The notes under the pieces: model-generated
Seen by the model: only the letters and a program-made list of their open reading frames with translations
What the model was told of the DNA's origin: nothing
Databases searched by the model: none
Shown: in pieces, positions 17,179-26,706 of the stretch
Position numbering within the stretch: the stretch's first letter is position 1
Layout: each line of letters starts with the position of its first letter
Position numbers and translations under genes: made by a program
Assembly: GCF_001544915.2 (NCBI RefSeq)
Contig: NZ_FCOE02000001.1
Span: 186,001-250,000, forward strand
DNA from: Caballeronia pedi
GTDB lineage: Bacteria; Pseudomonadota; Gammaproteobacteria; Burkholderiales; Burkholderiaceae
Length of the DNA: 64,000 nt
Direction: 5' to 3'

Positions 17179-17511
17179 TCACGTGTTGTCGACGATGACC
17201 GCATCCGGCGCGCTGCGCTTCACCGATTCGATGCCGTTCTCGCGCGCCGATGTGCTGCTGTAACCCTCGCTCACGCCGATCACTTCGTGGTTTCCGGCCT
17301 TGAGCGTGAACATCGGCTGGCCGGCCTTGTTTTCCTTGCGAACGTAGCGTTCGTCGAGCGGCGCGTTCTTGCGCACCGATTCGATGCCGTTTTCAGCCGA
17401 GCCTTTCGCCTTGTACATCTCGCTCGTCAGAATGCGCTCGCCGTTGCCCGCGTGCAGGTTGAAATAGAACTCGCCGTTCTTCGCCTTGTCGATCACGAAT
17501 TTCCCAGTCAT
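17179..17511 (-). CDS. YegP-like protein with two DUF1508 repeats
   Basis: A 110-residue protein made of two similar halves. Each has a beta-rich GEFYFNLHAGNGERILTSE or PMFTLKAGNHEVIGVSEGY segment followed by an ENGIESV motif (SAENGIESVRKNAP and ARENGIESVKRSAP). This tandem arrangement is diagnostic of the YegP/DUF1508 family. The fold is known but the function is not; it is cytoplasmic. GGAGG lies just upstream of the ATG. It is followed at 36 bp by nothing in the same direction except the shared terminator with gltL. Confidence 0.9.
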   Translation of the reverse strand: MTGKFVIDKAKNGEFYFNLHAGNGERILTSEMYKAKGSAENGIESVRKNAPLDERYVRKENKAGQPMFTLKAGNHEVIGVSEGYSSTSARENGIESVKRSAPDAVIVDNT

Positions 17512-17547
17512 GGCCCTTCCTCCCTCGGTGGATGAAGCAACGCACGC

Positions 17548-18450
17548 TTACTCGATGCCCAATTCGCTTTCCATCGCCGCCGTCGTCCGAATCTCGCCGA
17601 TCTTCAGCGCCGATCCGACGCACGCCTTGGCAAGCGGTTCCGCCGCCTTCTTCGCGATTTCCTCCGGCACCGGAATATTCACCGTGCGCGAGAGATCGCC
17701 TTTCTGGAACATCGCGAGATCGCCGGGTGCGAAGCGCGTCCAGGTTTCGTTGTCGGTGAGCGGCGACGTGGCGATCACGGCGACGCGATCTTCCGGCGTC
17801 GTGTACTTGGCGAAATCGATCGACATGTCCGCATCGATCAGATGCGCCGTCGAGAACGGCCAGCTGCGCACCAGATAGTACAAATGCGTCGAGCAGTGCG
17901 AGAACAGCGCCTGCCCGTTCGACATCAGGAAATTGAAGACGCCGTATTGCGTGATGTCGCCGGTGAGTTCGGCGAGTGCCTCGAAGAGTTCGTCGAGCGG
18001 CGGCTGCGAGCAGGGAAACGCGCGGCGCAAGCCTTGCAGCAGCGCGCAGAACGCGAGTTCGCTGTCGGTGGTGCCGACCGGCTGATAGACGCCGGAGAGT
18101 TCGGGCGCGTAGTCTTTCAGATCGCCGTTGTGCGCGAAGATCCAGTGGCGGCCCCACAGTTCGCGCATGAACGGATGACAGTTCTCGAGCAGGATATGCC
18201 CCTGCGTTGCCTTGCGAATATGCGCGATCGTGTTCTTCGACTTGATCGGATAGCGCTTCACCATGTCCGCGAGCGGCGAGCTGGCCGACGACTGATGATC
18301 GATGAAAAGCCGGCAGGCCTTGTCCTCGAAGAACGCGATGCCCCAGCCGTCCGCGTGATGATCCGTGACGCCGCCGCGTGCCGCGAAGCCGGTGAACGAG
18401 AACGTCACATCGGTGGGTTCGGCGCAATTCATTCCGAGAAGTTGGCACAT
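17548..18450 (-). CDS. Class II glutamine amidotransferase (YafJ-like)
   Basis: A 300-residue protein of the N-terminal nucleophile glutamine amidotransferase group. The catalytic cysteine is residue 2 (MCQLLGMNC), exposed after loss of methionine. [21 protein letters not shown] and FAHNGDL are the expected glutamine-binding and ammonia-forming motifs. It lacks a synthase domain, so the acceptor is unknown; YafJ-type proteins resemble ergothioneine-pathway EgtC. It lies 36 bp upstream of the YegP-like gene on the same strand, and is divergent from pyrC. Confidence 0.88.
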   Translation of the reverse strand: MCQLLGMNCAEPTDVTFSFTGFAARGGVTDHHADGWGIAFFEDKACRLFIDHQSSASSPLADMVKRYPIKSKNTIAHIRKATQGHILLENCHPFMRELWGRHWIFAHNGDLKDYAPELSGVYQPVGTTDSELAFCALLQGLRRAFPCSQPPLDELFEALAELTGDITQYGVFNFLMSNGQALFSHCSTHLYYLVRSWPFSTAHLIDADMSIDFAKYTTPEDRVAVIATSPLTDNETWTRFAPGDLAMFQKGDLSRTVNIPVPEEIAKKAAEPLAKACVGSALKIGEIRTTAAMESELGIE

Positions 18451-18630
18451 GATGCGGGAGCTGGCGGCTTGTGGCCTGTTGTTACAATACGTCCGACAAG
18501 CATATCACCGAGGTCGGGCCGAAAAAATCGCGCAACCGCTCATAACCGTGCGCGTTGTGGAATTTCCACGGCGATTTTTCCCTGGCTTCGCGTGGACCTG
18601 CGCCATTCCAACGTTCCCCGTCATCACGCC

Positions 18631-19701
18631 ATGTCCGCTACCTCTTCCTCGCCCAATTCGCTCACGATCGCGCGCCCCGACGACTGGCATCTGCACGTGC
18701 GCGACGGCGCGACGCTCGCGGCCGTCCTGCCCCACACCGCGCGCCAGTTCGGCCGCGCGATCATCATGCCGAACCTGAAGCCGCCCGTGACGACGACGGA
18801 GCTGGCCGCGGCGTACCGCGAACGCATTCTGGCGGCGCTGCCGAAAGACGGCGCGGCCGCGCGCTTCGAGCCGCTGATGACGCTCTATCTCACCGACAAC
18901 ACGCCGCCCGACGAAATCCGCCGCGCGAAAGCGAGCGGCTTCGTGCACGGCGTGAAGCTGTACCCGGCGGGCGCCACGACCAATTCCGACGCGGGCGTGA
19001 CCGACCTCGGCAAGTGCGCGAAAACGCTCGAAGCGATGCAGGAAACCGGCATGCCGCTGCTGGTGCACGGAGAAGTGACGGACGGCGACATCGACGTGTT
19101 CGATCGCGAAAAAGTGTTCATCGACCGCGTGATGACGCCGCTGCGCCGCGATTTTCCGGCGCTGAAGGTCGTGTTCGAGCACATCACGACCAAGGACGCG
19201 GCGGATTACGTGCGCGAAGCGCAAGGGCCAATCGGGGCAACGATCACCGCGCATCATCTGCTCTATAACCGCAACATCATGCTGGTCGGCGGCATGCGGC
19301 CGCATTATTACTGCCTGCCGGTGCTCAAGCGCGAGACGCATCGCGTGGCGCTCGTCGAAGCAGCGACGTCCGGCAATCCGCGCTATTTCCTCGGCACGGA
19401 CAGCGCGCCGCATCCGAAGGGCCTGAAGGAGCATGCGTGCGGCTGCGCGGGATGCTACACGGCGCTGCACGCGCTCGAACTCTACGCTGAAACCTTCGAC
19501 AAGGCCGGCGCGCTCGACAAGTTCGAAGGCTTCGCGAGCTTCCATGGCGCGGACTTCTACGGTCTGCCGCGCAGCGGGGAACGGGTGACGCTGGAACGCG
19601 CATCCTGGACGCTGCCCGCCGAATTCACCGCCGGCGATTCGACGATCGTGCCGCTGCGCGGCGGCGAGTCGATCGGCTGGCGCTTCGCGGACGCGCATTA
19701 A
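18631..19701 (+). CDS. pyrC: Dihydroorotase
   Basis: A 356-residue class II dihydroorotase that closes carbamoyl-aspartate to dihydroorotate in pyrimidine synthesis. The metal-binding motif [10 protein letters not shown] is near residue 17. [19 protein letters not shown] (carboxylated lysine), LVHGEV, FEHITT and GTDSAPHP complete the zinc site and active site. The frame is open far upstream, but only the ATG at 18631 gives a normal dihydroorotase start. No clear Shine-Dalgarno sequence precedes it. The DUF3025 gene follows after 11 bp. Confidence 0.95.
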   Translation: MSATSSSPNSLTIARPDDWHLHVRDGATLAAVLPHTARQFGRAIIMPNLKPPVTTTELAAAYRERILAALPKDGAAARFEPLMTLYLTDNTPPDEIRRAKASGFVHGVKLYPAGATTNSDAGVTDLGKCAKTLEAMQETGMPLLVHGEVTDGDIDVFDREKVFIDRVMTPLRRDFPALKVVFEHITTKDAADYVREAQGPIGATITAHHLLYNRNIMLVGGMRPHYYCLPVLKRETHRVALVEAATSGNPRYFLGTDSAPHPKGLKEHACGCAGCYTALHALELYAETFDKAGALDKFEGFASFHGADFYGLPRSGERVTLERASWTLPAEFTAGDSTIVPLRGGESIGWRFADAH

Positions 19702-19712
19702 GCCAGTCGCAC

Positions 19713-20519
19713 GTGAGCGCGGGTTTCGCCGATATCGACTGGGCGCGGCCCTGGCTCGCGCCGATCGAAACGCGCGGCAGGCGCTGGCAGGCAGCCGCGC
19801 TCAACGGTTACGCGGACTATCTGGCGGCGTTGAACGAAGACGCGCTGCAGGCCGCCCTCGTCACGGGGCGTGGCGAGCGGCTCGCGTTCATTGCGCAGGA
19901 AGAGCTGCCGGCGGGCGCGTCCTACGAAGGCCACATCGCGCAGACGGGCAGCGTGCCGACGCGCCACAATCTCCACGATTTCTTCAACGGGTCGATGTGG
20001 TTCGCGTATCCGCGCATCAAGGCGGCGCTCAACGCGCGGCAGGCGCAACAGATCGATGCGCTCGGCATCGGCCCGACGCGCGGCGGCGTGCGCGACGCCC
20101 TCACGCTCTTCGATGAAAACGCGGTGCTTTTCGCCTGCGCGGATGCATCGCTCGCCGATGCGTTGCGCGCCTTCGACTGGCGCACACTGTTCGTCGTCGA
20201 GCGCGCGGCATGGGGCGCGCGTTGCGAGGCGCGCATCTTCGGACACGCGTTGCTGGAAAAGCTCGTCGCACCGTACAGGGCGTGCACGGGTCACGCATGG
20301 ATCGTCGACGTCCCCGCTGATTATTTCTCACTCGATGATGCCGCTCGTCGCGCGCTGATCGACGATCGCGTGGCGCAACGCCTGAACACCGAACTGCTCG
20401 ATAGCCGCACGTTCGCGCCGCTGCCGGTGCTGGGCGTGCCGGGCTGGTGGGACGCGAACGCGTCTTCCGACTTCTACGACGATACGACCGTGTTCCGGCC
20501 GGGCCGCCGCAGCCGTTGA
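19713..20519 (+). CDS. DUF3025 domain-containing protein
   Basis: A 268-residue protein beginning with GTG, 11 bp after pyrC and probably co-transcribed with it. GSVPTRHNLHDFFNGSMWFAYPRIKAALNARQ is the recognisable core of DUF3025, a proteobacterial family of unknown function. A conserved tail reads LPVLGVPGWWDAN. It has no signal peptide or membrane helix. RNase P RNA begins about 20 bp after its stop. Confidence 0.85.
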   Translation: MSAGFADIDWARPWLAPIETRGRRWQAAALNGYADYLAALNEDALQAALVTGRGERLAFIAQEELPAGASYEGHIAQTGSVPTRHNLHDFFNGSMWFAYPRIKAALNARQAQQIDALGIGPTRGGVRDALTLFDENAVLFACADASLADALRAFDWRTLFVVERAAWGARCEARIFGHALLEKLVAPYRACTGHAWIVDVPADYFSLDDAARRALIDDRVAQRLNTELLDSRTFAPLPVLGVPGWWDANASSDFYDDTTVFRPGRRSR

Positions 20520-20522
20520 TGC

Positions 20523-20528
20523 TAGAAT
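20523..20528 (+). promoter_or_regulatory. Candidate minus-10 of rnpB
   Basis: TAGAAT lies about 10 bp before the predicted 5' end of RNase P RNA and overlaps the end of the DUF3025 gene. A convincing minus-35 is not visible at 17 bp, so the element is tentative. Confidence 0.45.
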
Positions 20529-20537
20529 CGATGCCGC

Positions 20538-20949
<412 letters not shown>

Positions 20950-20963
20950 TCGTCATTCAAAAG

Positions 20964-20998
20964 AAAAGAGCCGGCGTCTCGCGACGTCGGCTCTTTTT
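20964..20998 (+). terminator. Intrinsic terminator of rnpB
   Basis: AAAAGAGCCGGCGTC pairs with GACGTCGGCTCTTTT (one G-T pair) around a 4-nt loop, followed by T residues. It ends the RNase P RNA transcript just before the convergent OsmC gene. Confidence 0.9.
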
Positions 20999-21018
20999 GT
21001 TTGCGCTTGCGGCTCGTC

Positions 21019-21441
21019 TTACGCTTCGACGATCTCGAACGAATGCGTGAGCTCCGCCGACTTCGCCAGCATGATCGACGCCGAGCAGTATTTGTCGTGC
21101 GACAGGTTGATCGCGCGCTCGACCGTCGCCGGATTCAGATTCTTGCCGGTCACGGTGAAATGAAAGTGGATCTTGGTGAAGACCTTCGGGTCTTCGCTCG
21201 CGCGATCCGCCTTGAGCGTGACCGAGCAACCCTGAATTTCCTGACGGCTCTTCTTCAGGATCATCACGACGTCGTAAGCGGTGCAGCCGCCGGTGCCGAG
21301 CAGCACCATTTCCATCGGGCGCGGCGCGAGATTGCGGCCGCCGCCTTCCGGCGCGCCATCCATATTGACGAGATGGCCGCTTCCCGTTTCGGCGGCGAAG
21401 GCCATGCCGTCTTGTCCCATCCAGCTAACTTTGCATTCCAT
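21019..21441 (-). CDS. OsmC family protein
   Basis: A 140-residue OsmC/YhfA-type protein. The family includes thiol-dependent peroxidases that reduce organic hydroperoxides. Two cysteines are visible: one in CKVSWMG near the N-terminus and one in LLGTGGCTAYDVVMIL, where the peroxidatic cysteine normally lies. The tail HDKYCSASIMLAKSAELTHSFEIVEA is typical of the YhfA branch, whose members often lack peroxidase activity, so catalysis is uncertain. GGAG lies 8 nt before the ATG. It converges with rnpB. Confidence 0.87.
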   Translation of the reverse strand: MECKVSWMGQDGMAFAAETGSGHLVNMDGAPEGGGRNLAPRPMEMVLLGTGGCTAYDVVMILKKSRQEIQGCSVTLKADRASEDPKVFTKIHFHFTVTGKNLNPATVERAINLSHDKYCSASIMLAKSAELTHSFEIVEA

Positions 21442-21693
21442 GCTCAGGCTCCAGCTGCTCAGCGCGTCGTTACAGAGGCTTCATTGTAGCGGCTCGCGAA
21501 GTTTCGATCGGTCGCGGCTTACGAGCATCTACCGGTTGACGAAGCGAAAATCGGCGCGTGGATTCGGTCGCGATGCGCAGGTGTTGGGTTGGAGGCCGTC
21601 CTCTAAATGCTTGGCTGACCAGGAATCAAGAGGTCTGGCAGACATAACGCGTTGATTTTTCAGTTAAAAAAATACACGTGACAATCATATCTA

Positions 21694-21712
21694 AATTTCG
21701 AATTATGAAATT
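21694..21712. promoter_or_regulatory. AT-rich dyad upstream of the sRNA promoter
   Basis: AATTTC and GAAATT are separated by 7 nt in an AT-rich patch (about 21650-21720) that stands out from the GC-rich surroundings. It lies about 23 bp before the minus-35 of the predicted sRNA, a suitable place for an activator site or UP-like element. Confidence 0.4.
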
Positions 21713-21734
21713 CATTTTCACCATACAGATCTTC

Positions 21735-21763
21735 TTGCCTTGCAGCATGACCGTGCCTATACT
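21735..21763 (+). promoter_or_regulatory. Sigma-70 promoter of predicted sRNA
   Basis: TTGCCT (21735-21740), a 17-bp spacer and TATACT (21758-21763) form a strong sigma-70 type promoter. Transcription would begin at about 21770, leading directly into the small RNA and its terminator. Confidence 0.75.
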
Positions 21764-21769
21764 CGTTCC

Positions 21770-21830
21770 TGTCTCCTCCACCTCCTCCTTGGTGGATTAA
21801 GCCCGGGCCACAGTTGCTCGGGCTTTTTTT
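21770..21830 (+). ncRNA. Predicted short sRNA with anti-Shine-Dalgarno loop
   Basis: A transcript of about 60 nt is bounded by a good promoter and an intrinsic terminator, with no reading frame inside. Its 5' half folds into a hairpin: TCCACC (21777-21782) pairs with GGTGGA (21791-21796), and the loop is TCCTCCTT. That loop repeats the CCUCC anti-Shine-Dalgarno core at the 3' end of 16S rRNA, so it could pair with ribosome binding sites of many mRNAs. The 3' half is the terminator hairpin. I recall a short Burkholderia sRNA, NcS27, with this kind of seed; orthology is not shown here. Confidence 0.7.
21799..21830 (+). terminator. Intrinsic terminator of the predicted sRNA
   Basis: AGCCCGGGC pairs with GCTCGGGCT (one G-T pair) around a 7-nt loop and is followed by a run of T residues. 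It prevents read-through into rplM. Confidence 0.88.
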
Positions 21831-21857
21831 CGTCCCTGCGCCGCGTGAAGCAAAGCT

Positions 21858-21887
21858 TTGACGTCGCGCCTGAAATCCCTTTATAAT
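21858..21887 (+). promoter_or_regulatory. rplM-rpsI promoter
   Basis: TTGACG (21858-21863), an 18-bp spacer and TATAAT (21882-21887) form a near-consensus sigma-70 promoter. It gives a leader of about 120 nt before rplM, long enough for autogenous control by L13, though no known leader structure was recognised. Confidence 0.8.
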
Positions 21888-22015
21888 TCAAAGTTCTCTT
21901 CGCCCTACGCCCGCGGAGAGAAGCTTGTGAGAGCCTGCACGCGTCCTGAACGCACTCATATAAGCAGGGCCGAACGAGTCAAAGAGCAAGGGCAGATCAA
22001 TTTTTTGGATCGATC

Positions 22016-22444
22016 ATGAAGACGTTTTCCGCAAAAGCCGAAGAGGTGACGCGCGAATGGTACGTGATTGACGCGACGGATAAGGTTCTCGGCCGTGTCG
22101 CCAGCGAAGTGGCACGCCGTCTTCGCGGCAAACACAAGCCTGAATTCACTCCGCACGTCGACACTGGTGATTTCATCATCATCGTCAATGCTGCCAAGCT
22201 GAAGGTCACCGGCAACAAGACCACGGACAAGAAGTACTATCGTCACTCGGGCTACCCGGGCGGCATCTACGAAACGACGTTCGGCAAGATGCAAGAGCGT
22301 TTCCCGGGCCGCGCGCTCGAGAAGGCTGTCAAGGGCATGCTTCCGAAGGGTCCGCTCGGCTACGCGATGATCAAGAAGCTGAAGGTCTACGCCGAAGCAA
22401 CGCATCCGCATACGGCTCAACAGCCTAAAGCGCTCGAGATCTAA
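22016..22444 (+). CDS. rplM: 50S ribosomal protein L13
   Basis: A 142-residue L13 of normal length, a primary-binding protein of the large subunit. The start [33 protein letters not shown] and the motif [10 protein letters not shown] are diagnostic. It is the first gene of the conserved rplM-rpsI operon, driven by the near-consensus promoter upstream, with rpsI 11 bp downstream. Confidence 0.98.
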   Translation: MKTFSAKAEEVTREWYVIDATDKVLGRVASEVARRLRGKHKPEFTPHVDTGDFIIIVNAAKLKVTGNKTTDKKYYRHSGYPGGIYETTFGKMQERFPGRALEKAVKGMLPKGPLGYAMIKKLKVYAEATHPHTAQQPKALEI

Positions 22445-22455
22445 GGGGAGCCCAC

Positions 22456-22848
22456 ATGATCGGTAACTGGAACTACGGTACGGGCCGCCGCAAGAGCGCC
22501 GTCGCTCGCGTCTTCATCAAGTCGGGCAAGGGCGAGATCATCGTCAATGGCAAGCCCATCGCCGACTATTTCTCGCGCGAAACGTCGCTGATGATCGTGC
22601 GTCAACCGCTGGAACTCACGAACCACGGCACCACGTTCGACATCAAGGTCAACGTGAACGGCGGCGGTGAAACGGGTCAGGCAGGCGCGGTTCGCCACGG
22701 CATCACCCGCGCGCTGATGGACTACGACGCAACGCTGAAGTCGCAACTGTCGAACGCTGGCTTCGTCACCCGCGACGCGCGTGAAGTGGAACGTAAGAAG
22801 GTCGGTTTCCACAAGGCACGCCGCAGGAAGCAATTCTCGAAGCGTTAA
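22456..22848 (+). CDS. rpsI: 30S ribosomal protein S9
   Basis: A 130-residue S9, a small-subunit protein whose C-terminal tail reaches the P site. [15 protein letters not shown] at the start and the basic end [12 protein letters not shown] are characteristic. GGGGAG lies before the ATG. It is co-transcribed with rplM, and a terminator-like hairpin follows about 55 bp after the stop. Confidence 0.98.
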   Translation: MIGNWNYGTGRRKSAVARVFIKSGKGEIIVNGKPIADYFSRETSLMIVRQPLELTNHGTTFDIKVNVNGGGETGQAGAVRHGITRALMDYDATLKSQLSNAGFVTRDAREVERKKVGFHKARRRKQFSKR

Positions 22849-22904
22849 GCGCTTCGGTTTCGCCGCCCCGGGTTTGCCCGGTTCGCCGGCGAAGCTGCTG
22901 CAAG

Positions 22905-22937
22905 AGCCGCCCGCACCCTGGTGCCGGCGGCTTTTTC
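22905..22937 (+). terminator. Intrinsic terminator of rplM-rpsI
   Basis: AGCCGCC pairs with GGCGGCT around a loop that contains a further small stem (GCACC with GGTGC), followed by TTTTT-type sequence. It ends the ribosomal protein operon. Confidence 0.82.
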
Positions 22938-23061
22938 GTTTTTGTGCGCCCGCATCCCGGTCATGTCGATTCTGCATATAGCCCATTGATTTTATGGACA
23001 TTCGGCACGATATTGAGATCAGCCCTACAATAGCGGTTAGAAGCTTAATTGGAGAGTTCGA

Positions 23062-23427
23062 ATGAGCGCTGTCAGCGACACCCCCACGACCGAAATGCCG
23101 ATGCCGTTCGTCTTCACCGACGCGGCTGCGGAGAAGGTCAAGCAATTGATCGACGAAGAAGGCAATCCGGAACTGAAGCTGCGCGTGTTCGTACAAGGCG
23201 GCGGATGCTCGGGTTTCCAGTACGGCTTCACGTTCGACGAAGAAGTGAACGAAGACGATACCGTGCTGGACAAGGCAGGCGTGCAACTGCTCGTCGACTC
23301 GATGAGCTATCAGTATCTCGTCGGCGCGGAGATCGACTATAAGGACGACCTCAACGGCGCCCAGTTCGTCATCAAGAATCCGAACGCCACGACGACCTGC
23401 GGTTGCGGTTCGTCGTTCTCGGTCTGA
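23062..23427 (+). CDS. erpA: Iron-sulfur cluster insertion protein ErpA
   Basis: A 121-residue A-type carrier that delivers Fe-S clusters to target enzymes, including those of isoprenoid synthesis. The three conserved cysteines are present: one in [11 protein letters not shown] (about 53) and two in the C-terminal [15 protein letters not shown] precedes the ATG. A TACAAT hexamer at 23026-23031 may be its minus-10, with a weak minus-35. It is a single-gene unit closed by a terminator and converges with anmK. Confidence 0.95.
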   Translation: MSAVSDTPTTEMPMPFVFTDAAAEKVKQLIDEEGNPELKLRVFVQGGGCSGFQYGFTFDEEVNEDDTVLDKAGVQLLVDSMSYQYLVGAEIDYKDDLNGAQFVIKNPNATTTCGCGSSFSV

Positions 23428-23450
23428 GCACGAATCAGTCGATGTAATCG

Positions 23451-23480
23451 AAACGGAGCCTTCAGGCTCCGTTTTTGTTT
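23451..23480 (+). terminator. Intrinsic terminator of erpA
   Basis: AAACGGAGCC pairs with GGCTCCGTTT around TTCA, followed by T-rich sequence, between the convergent erpA and anmK genes. Confidence 0.9.
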
Positions 23481-23496
23481 GGTGCGCGTCCTATTC

Positions 23497-24648
23497 CTAG
23501 CGCGGATAGATCGCGCCGAGCACGCGCGCGCCCGACGCACCCGTCACCGCGGGCAGGTTGCCCGGCTCGCGCGCGACGCAGCGCATCGCGAGCCACGCAA
23601 AGGCGAATGCTTCCACTTGCTGCGGCGGCACGCCGAGCGCCTCGGTGGTCATGACCGGCACGCCTGCGACGCCGCCATCCTCCAGCGCCTGCTGCAGCAT
23701 CTTCATCAGTACCGGATTGCGCGCGCCACCGCCGCACACGTACACGGCGCGCGTGTCCGATGCGTGACGCGCGATCTCGCGGGCGACCGTCGTCGCGGTG
23801 AGGGCGGTGAGCGTCGCCTGGACATCGGCGGGAGCGAGGTTCGTGAAGGCGGCGAGTTTCGCGTCCATCCACGCGGGATTGAACAGGTCGCGGCCGGTGC
23901 TCTTCGGCGGCGTCAGGTCGAAGAAGGGTTCGTCGAGCAGGGCGTCGAGCAGCGGCCGATGCGCTGAACCTTGCGCCGCGAATTGCCCGCCATCGTCGTA
24001 GGGTCTTTGCAGATGACGCAACGCCCATTCGTCGATCAGCGCGTTCGCCGGGCCGCAATCGAAACCGCGCACCTCGCCGCTCGCCGACAGAATTGTGATG
24101 TTGCTGATGCCGCCTAGATTGCATACGACGCGCGTCTCGTTCGGCGCGCCGAACATCGTCGCGTGGAACGCGGGCACGAGCGGCGCGCCCTGACCGCCCG
24201 CGGCGACATCGCGGCTGCGGAAATCCGCGATCACGTCGATGCTGGTCATTTCCGCGAGCAGCGCGGGATTGTTGATCTGCCGCGTGAAACCCTTTTCCGG
24301 CCGATGCCGCACCGTCTGCCCATGCACGCCGATCGCGCGTACTTTGCTAGCCGAATAGCCGCTCATGCTCTGCAATTCGTGACAGCAGACCGCGTAGCGC
24401 GTCGCGAGCGCGTGGGCCGCCAGCGCCTCGCGTTCGATCTCGTTGTCGCCGGGCGACTGCAATTCGAAAAGCGCATCGCGCAAGCCTTTCGAGAAGGACA
24501 CATGCGCCTCGCCGAGCACGACCGGCGGCTTGCCTGTCGCGAATTGCACCGCGACGCCATCGACGCCGTCCATGCTGGTGCCGGACATCAAACCGAAGTA
24601 CACGCCGTCCGCCTTGCCGGTTTCGATTGCTTCGGTCTTCTTTCCCAC
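23497..24648 (-). CDS. anmK: Anhydro-N-acetylmuramic acid kinase
   Basis: A 383-residue AnmK. It phosphorylates and hydrolyses 1,6-anhydro-MurNAc, a peptidoglycan turnover product, to MurNAc-6-phosphate. The N-terminal ATP-binding motif [14 protein letters not shown], the catalytic region [12 protein letters not shown] and NLGGISNIT are all present, as is [10 protein letters not shown]. The start is GTG with GAGGAG about 7 nt upstream. It is divergent from tyrS across a 332-bp region. Confidence 0.95.
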   Translation of the reverse strand: MGKKTEAIETGKADGVYFGLMSGTSMDGVDGVAVQFATGKPPVVLGEAHVSFSKGLRDALFELQSPGDNEIEREALAAHALATRYAVCCHELQSMSGYSASKVRAIGVHGQTVRHRPEKGFTRQINNPALLAEMTSIDVIADFRSRDVAAGGQGAPLVPAFHATMFGAPNETRVVCNLGGISNITILSASGEVRGFDCGPANALIDEWALRHLQRPYDDGGQFAAQGSAHRPLLDALLDEPFFDLTPPKSTGRDLFNPAWMDAKLAAFTNLAPADVQATLTALTATTVAREIARHASDTRAVYVCGGGARNPVLMKMLQQALEDGGVAGVPVMTTEALGVPPQQVEAFAFAWLAMRCVAREPGNLPAVTGASGARVLGAIYPR

Positions 24649-24980
24649 GCTGCTCTCCTCTTCGATGCGCCGTTGCCGGGATACGCCCAGCGGCGATTAT
24701 CCGCGTTATGGACCGAATCGTTAAGATGCCTCTTAAGGCCGTCCGCATGGCACGGCACGTTTCGCTGTGCCGAAAGCCGCGCAAAACGCCCCGAAACGAC
24801 ACGAAAAGGCGCGAACGGCGGCGTCATCGCGTAAAATCCTCAGCCTGAACAAGCAATTGCGCGCGATTTCGTTATTTTCCGCGCGCGCCGTCCCTGCCGG
24901 CCAGGCCGGCCCTCTGCGACGGCGTCATGCGAGATCGCGACGCCTGCCATCGAACCCTTTTGACTTCACAAGCCGCAAGC
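24649..24980. other. Non-coding region between anmK and tyrS
   Basis: No convincing gene is seen on either strand. A TTAAGA-TGCC-TCTTAA palindrome lies at 24721-24736, about 75 bp upstream of the anmK start. A GTAAAAT-like minus-10 occurs near 24832 on the plus strand, which could serve tyrS. Confidence 0.5.
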
Positions 24981-26243
24981 ATGACCACTGATTCCAACGC
25001 TTCTTCCGCGCCCGCGCCCGCGCCGCAGAGCTTTCCGATCACCGACGACGTGAAGAACGCGCTCGCCATCGCAAAGCGCGGCTGCGACGAACTGCTGATC
25101 GAAGACGAATTCGCGCAAAAGCTCGCGAGGAGCGCCGCGACCGGCAAGCCGCTGCGCATCAAGCTCGGTCTCGATCCAACCGCGCCTGACATTCACATCG
25201 GCCATACGGTCGTGCTGAACAAGATGCGTCAGTTGCAGGACCTCGGCCATCAGGTGATTTTTCTGATCGGCGATTTCACCTCGCTGATCGGCGACCCGTC
25301 CGGCCGCAACGCGACGCGTCCGCCGCTCACGCGCGAGCAGATCGAAAACAACGCGAAGACGTATTTCGAGCAGGCCGCGCTCGTGCTGGATCGCGAGAAG
25401 ACCGAGATTCGCTACAACAGCGAATGGTCGATGCCACTCGGCGCCGACGGCATGATCAAGCTCGCGTCGCGCTACACGGTCGCGCGCATTCTGGAGCGCG
25501 AGGACTTCACGAAGCGCTTTCAGGGCGGCGTGCCGATCTCCATCCACGAATTCCTGTACCCGCTGATGCAGGGCTACGACTCCGTCGCGCTGAATGCGGA
25601 CCTCGAACTCGGCGGCACGGACCAGAAGTTCAACCTGCTCGTCGGCCGCGAATTGCAGAAGCAATACGGCCAGGAACAGCAGTGCATTTTGACGATGCCG
25701 CTGCTCGAAGGTCTCGACGGCGTCGAGAAGATGTCGAAGTCGAAGAACAATTACATCGGCATCAGCGAAAAGCCGACCGAGATGTTCGGCAAGCTGATGA
25801 GCATTTCGGACGTGTTGATGTGGCGTTACTTCGAATTGCTGTCGTTCCGCAGCATCGACGAGATCGCACGCTTCAGGAAGGAAGCCGAAGGCGGCCGCAA
25901 TCCGCGCGACTTCAAGGTGATGCTCGCGCAGGAGATCGTCGCGCGCTTCCACTCGTCGGCGGATGCCGAGCGCGCGCTCGACGACTTCAACCATCGCGCG
26001 AAGGGCGGCGTGCCGGAGGACATTCCGGCGGTGACGCTCGCCGGCGCGCCGATCGCGATCGGCCAGTTGCTCAAGCAGGCGGGTCTCGTGCCGTCGACGA
26101 GCGAGGCGCTGCGCAACATCGAGCAGGGCGGCGTGAAGATCGACGGCGCGACCGTCTCCGACAAGGGCCTGAAGATAGAGGCGGGCGAGTTCATCGTGCA
26201 GGTGGGCAAGCGCCGCTTCGCGCGCGTCACGCTGACCGCTTGA
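24981..26243 (+). CDS. tyrS: Tyrosyl-tRNA synthetase
   Basis: A 420-residue class I aminoacyl-tRNA synthetase that charges tRNA-Tyr. The HIGH motif appears in [17 protein letters not shown] and the KMSKS loop in [12 protein letters not shown]. The C-terminal 65 residues form an S4-type RNA-binding domain ([16 protein letters not shown]). The HIGHTVVL form belongs to the longer beta- and gamma-proteobacterial subtype. The ATG at 24981 is preferred over an upstream ATG that adds 18 unrelated residues; a Shine-Dalgarno sequence is weak. The dtd gene follows after 4 bp. Confidence 0.96.
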   Translation: MTTDSNASSAPAPAPQSFPITDDVKNALAIAKRGCDELLIEDEFAQKLARSAATGKPLRIKLGLDPTAPDIHIGHTVVLNKMRQLQDLGHQVIFLIGDFTSLIGDPSGRNATRPPLTREQIENNAKTYFEQAALVLDREKTEIRYNSEWSMPLGADGMIKLASRYTVARILEREDFTKRFQGGVPISIHEFLYPLMQGYDSVALNADLELGGTDQKFNLLVGRELQKQYGQEQQCILTMPLLEGLDGVEKMSKSKNNYIGISEKPTEMFGKLMSISDVLMWRYFELLSFRSIDEIARFRKEAEGGRNPRDFKVMLAQEIVARFHSSADAERALDDFNHRAKGGVPEDIPAVTLAGAPIAIGQLLKQAGLVPSTSEALRNIEQGGVKIDGATVSDKGLKIEAGEFIVQVGKRRFARVTLTA

Positions 26244-26247
26244 GCCG

Positions 26248-26706
26248 ATGATCGCGCTCATTCAGCGTGTGAAGCGCGCCGATGTGCGCGTGGGCGAGCG
26301 CGTGACCGGCGCGATCGAAGCCGGCCTGCTCGCGCTGGTCTGCGCCGAGCGCGGCGACAACGAAGCCGCCGCCGACCGGCTCCTCGCGAAGATGCTCGCC
26401 TACCGCGTGTTCAGCGACGCCGCCGGCAAGATGAACCTGTCCGTGTCGAACCTTGATGGCGCGGGTCGCGCGGGCGGCGTTCTGCTGGTTTCGCAATTCA
26501 CGCTCGCCGCCGATACATCGAGCGGTCTGCGTCCGAGCTTCACGCCCGCCGCGCCGCCGGACGAAGGCAAGCGGCTCTTCGACTACTTCGTCGGGCAGGC
26601 GCGCGCGAAGCATCCCATCGTAGAGACGGGCGAGTTCGGCGCGGAGATGCAGGTCTCTCTCGTGAACGACGGACCGGTCACTTTCTGGCTTCAGGTACGT
26701 CCATGA
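26248..26706 (+). CDS. dtd: D-aminoacyl-tRNA deacylase
   Basis: A 152-residue Dtd. It hydrolyses D-amino acids wrongly attached to tRNA, including D-Tyr-tRNA made by the upstream TyrRS. The [17 protein letters not shown] motif supplies the catalytic region and NDGPVTFWL contains the Gly-Pro pair that rejects L-amino acids. It lies 4 bp after tyrS and overlaps the next start by 4 bases (ATGA), so the three genes form one operon. Confidence 0.96.
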   Translation: MIALIQRVKRADVRVGERVTGAIEAGLLALVCAERGDNEAAADRLLAKMLAYRVFSDAAGKMNLSVSNLDGAGRAGGVLLVSQFTLAADTSSGLRPSFTPAAPPDEGKRLFDYFVGQARAKHPIVETGEFGAEMQVSLVNDGPVTFWLQVRP

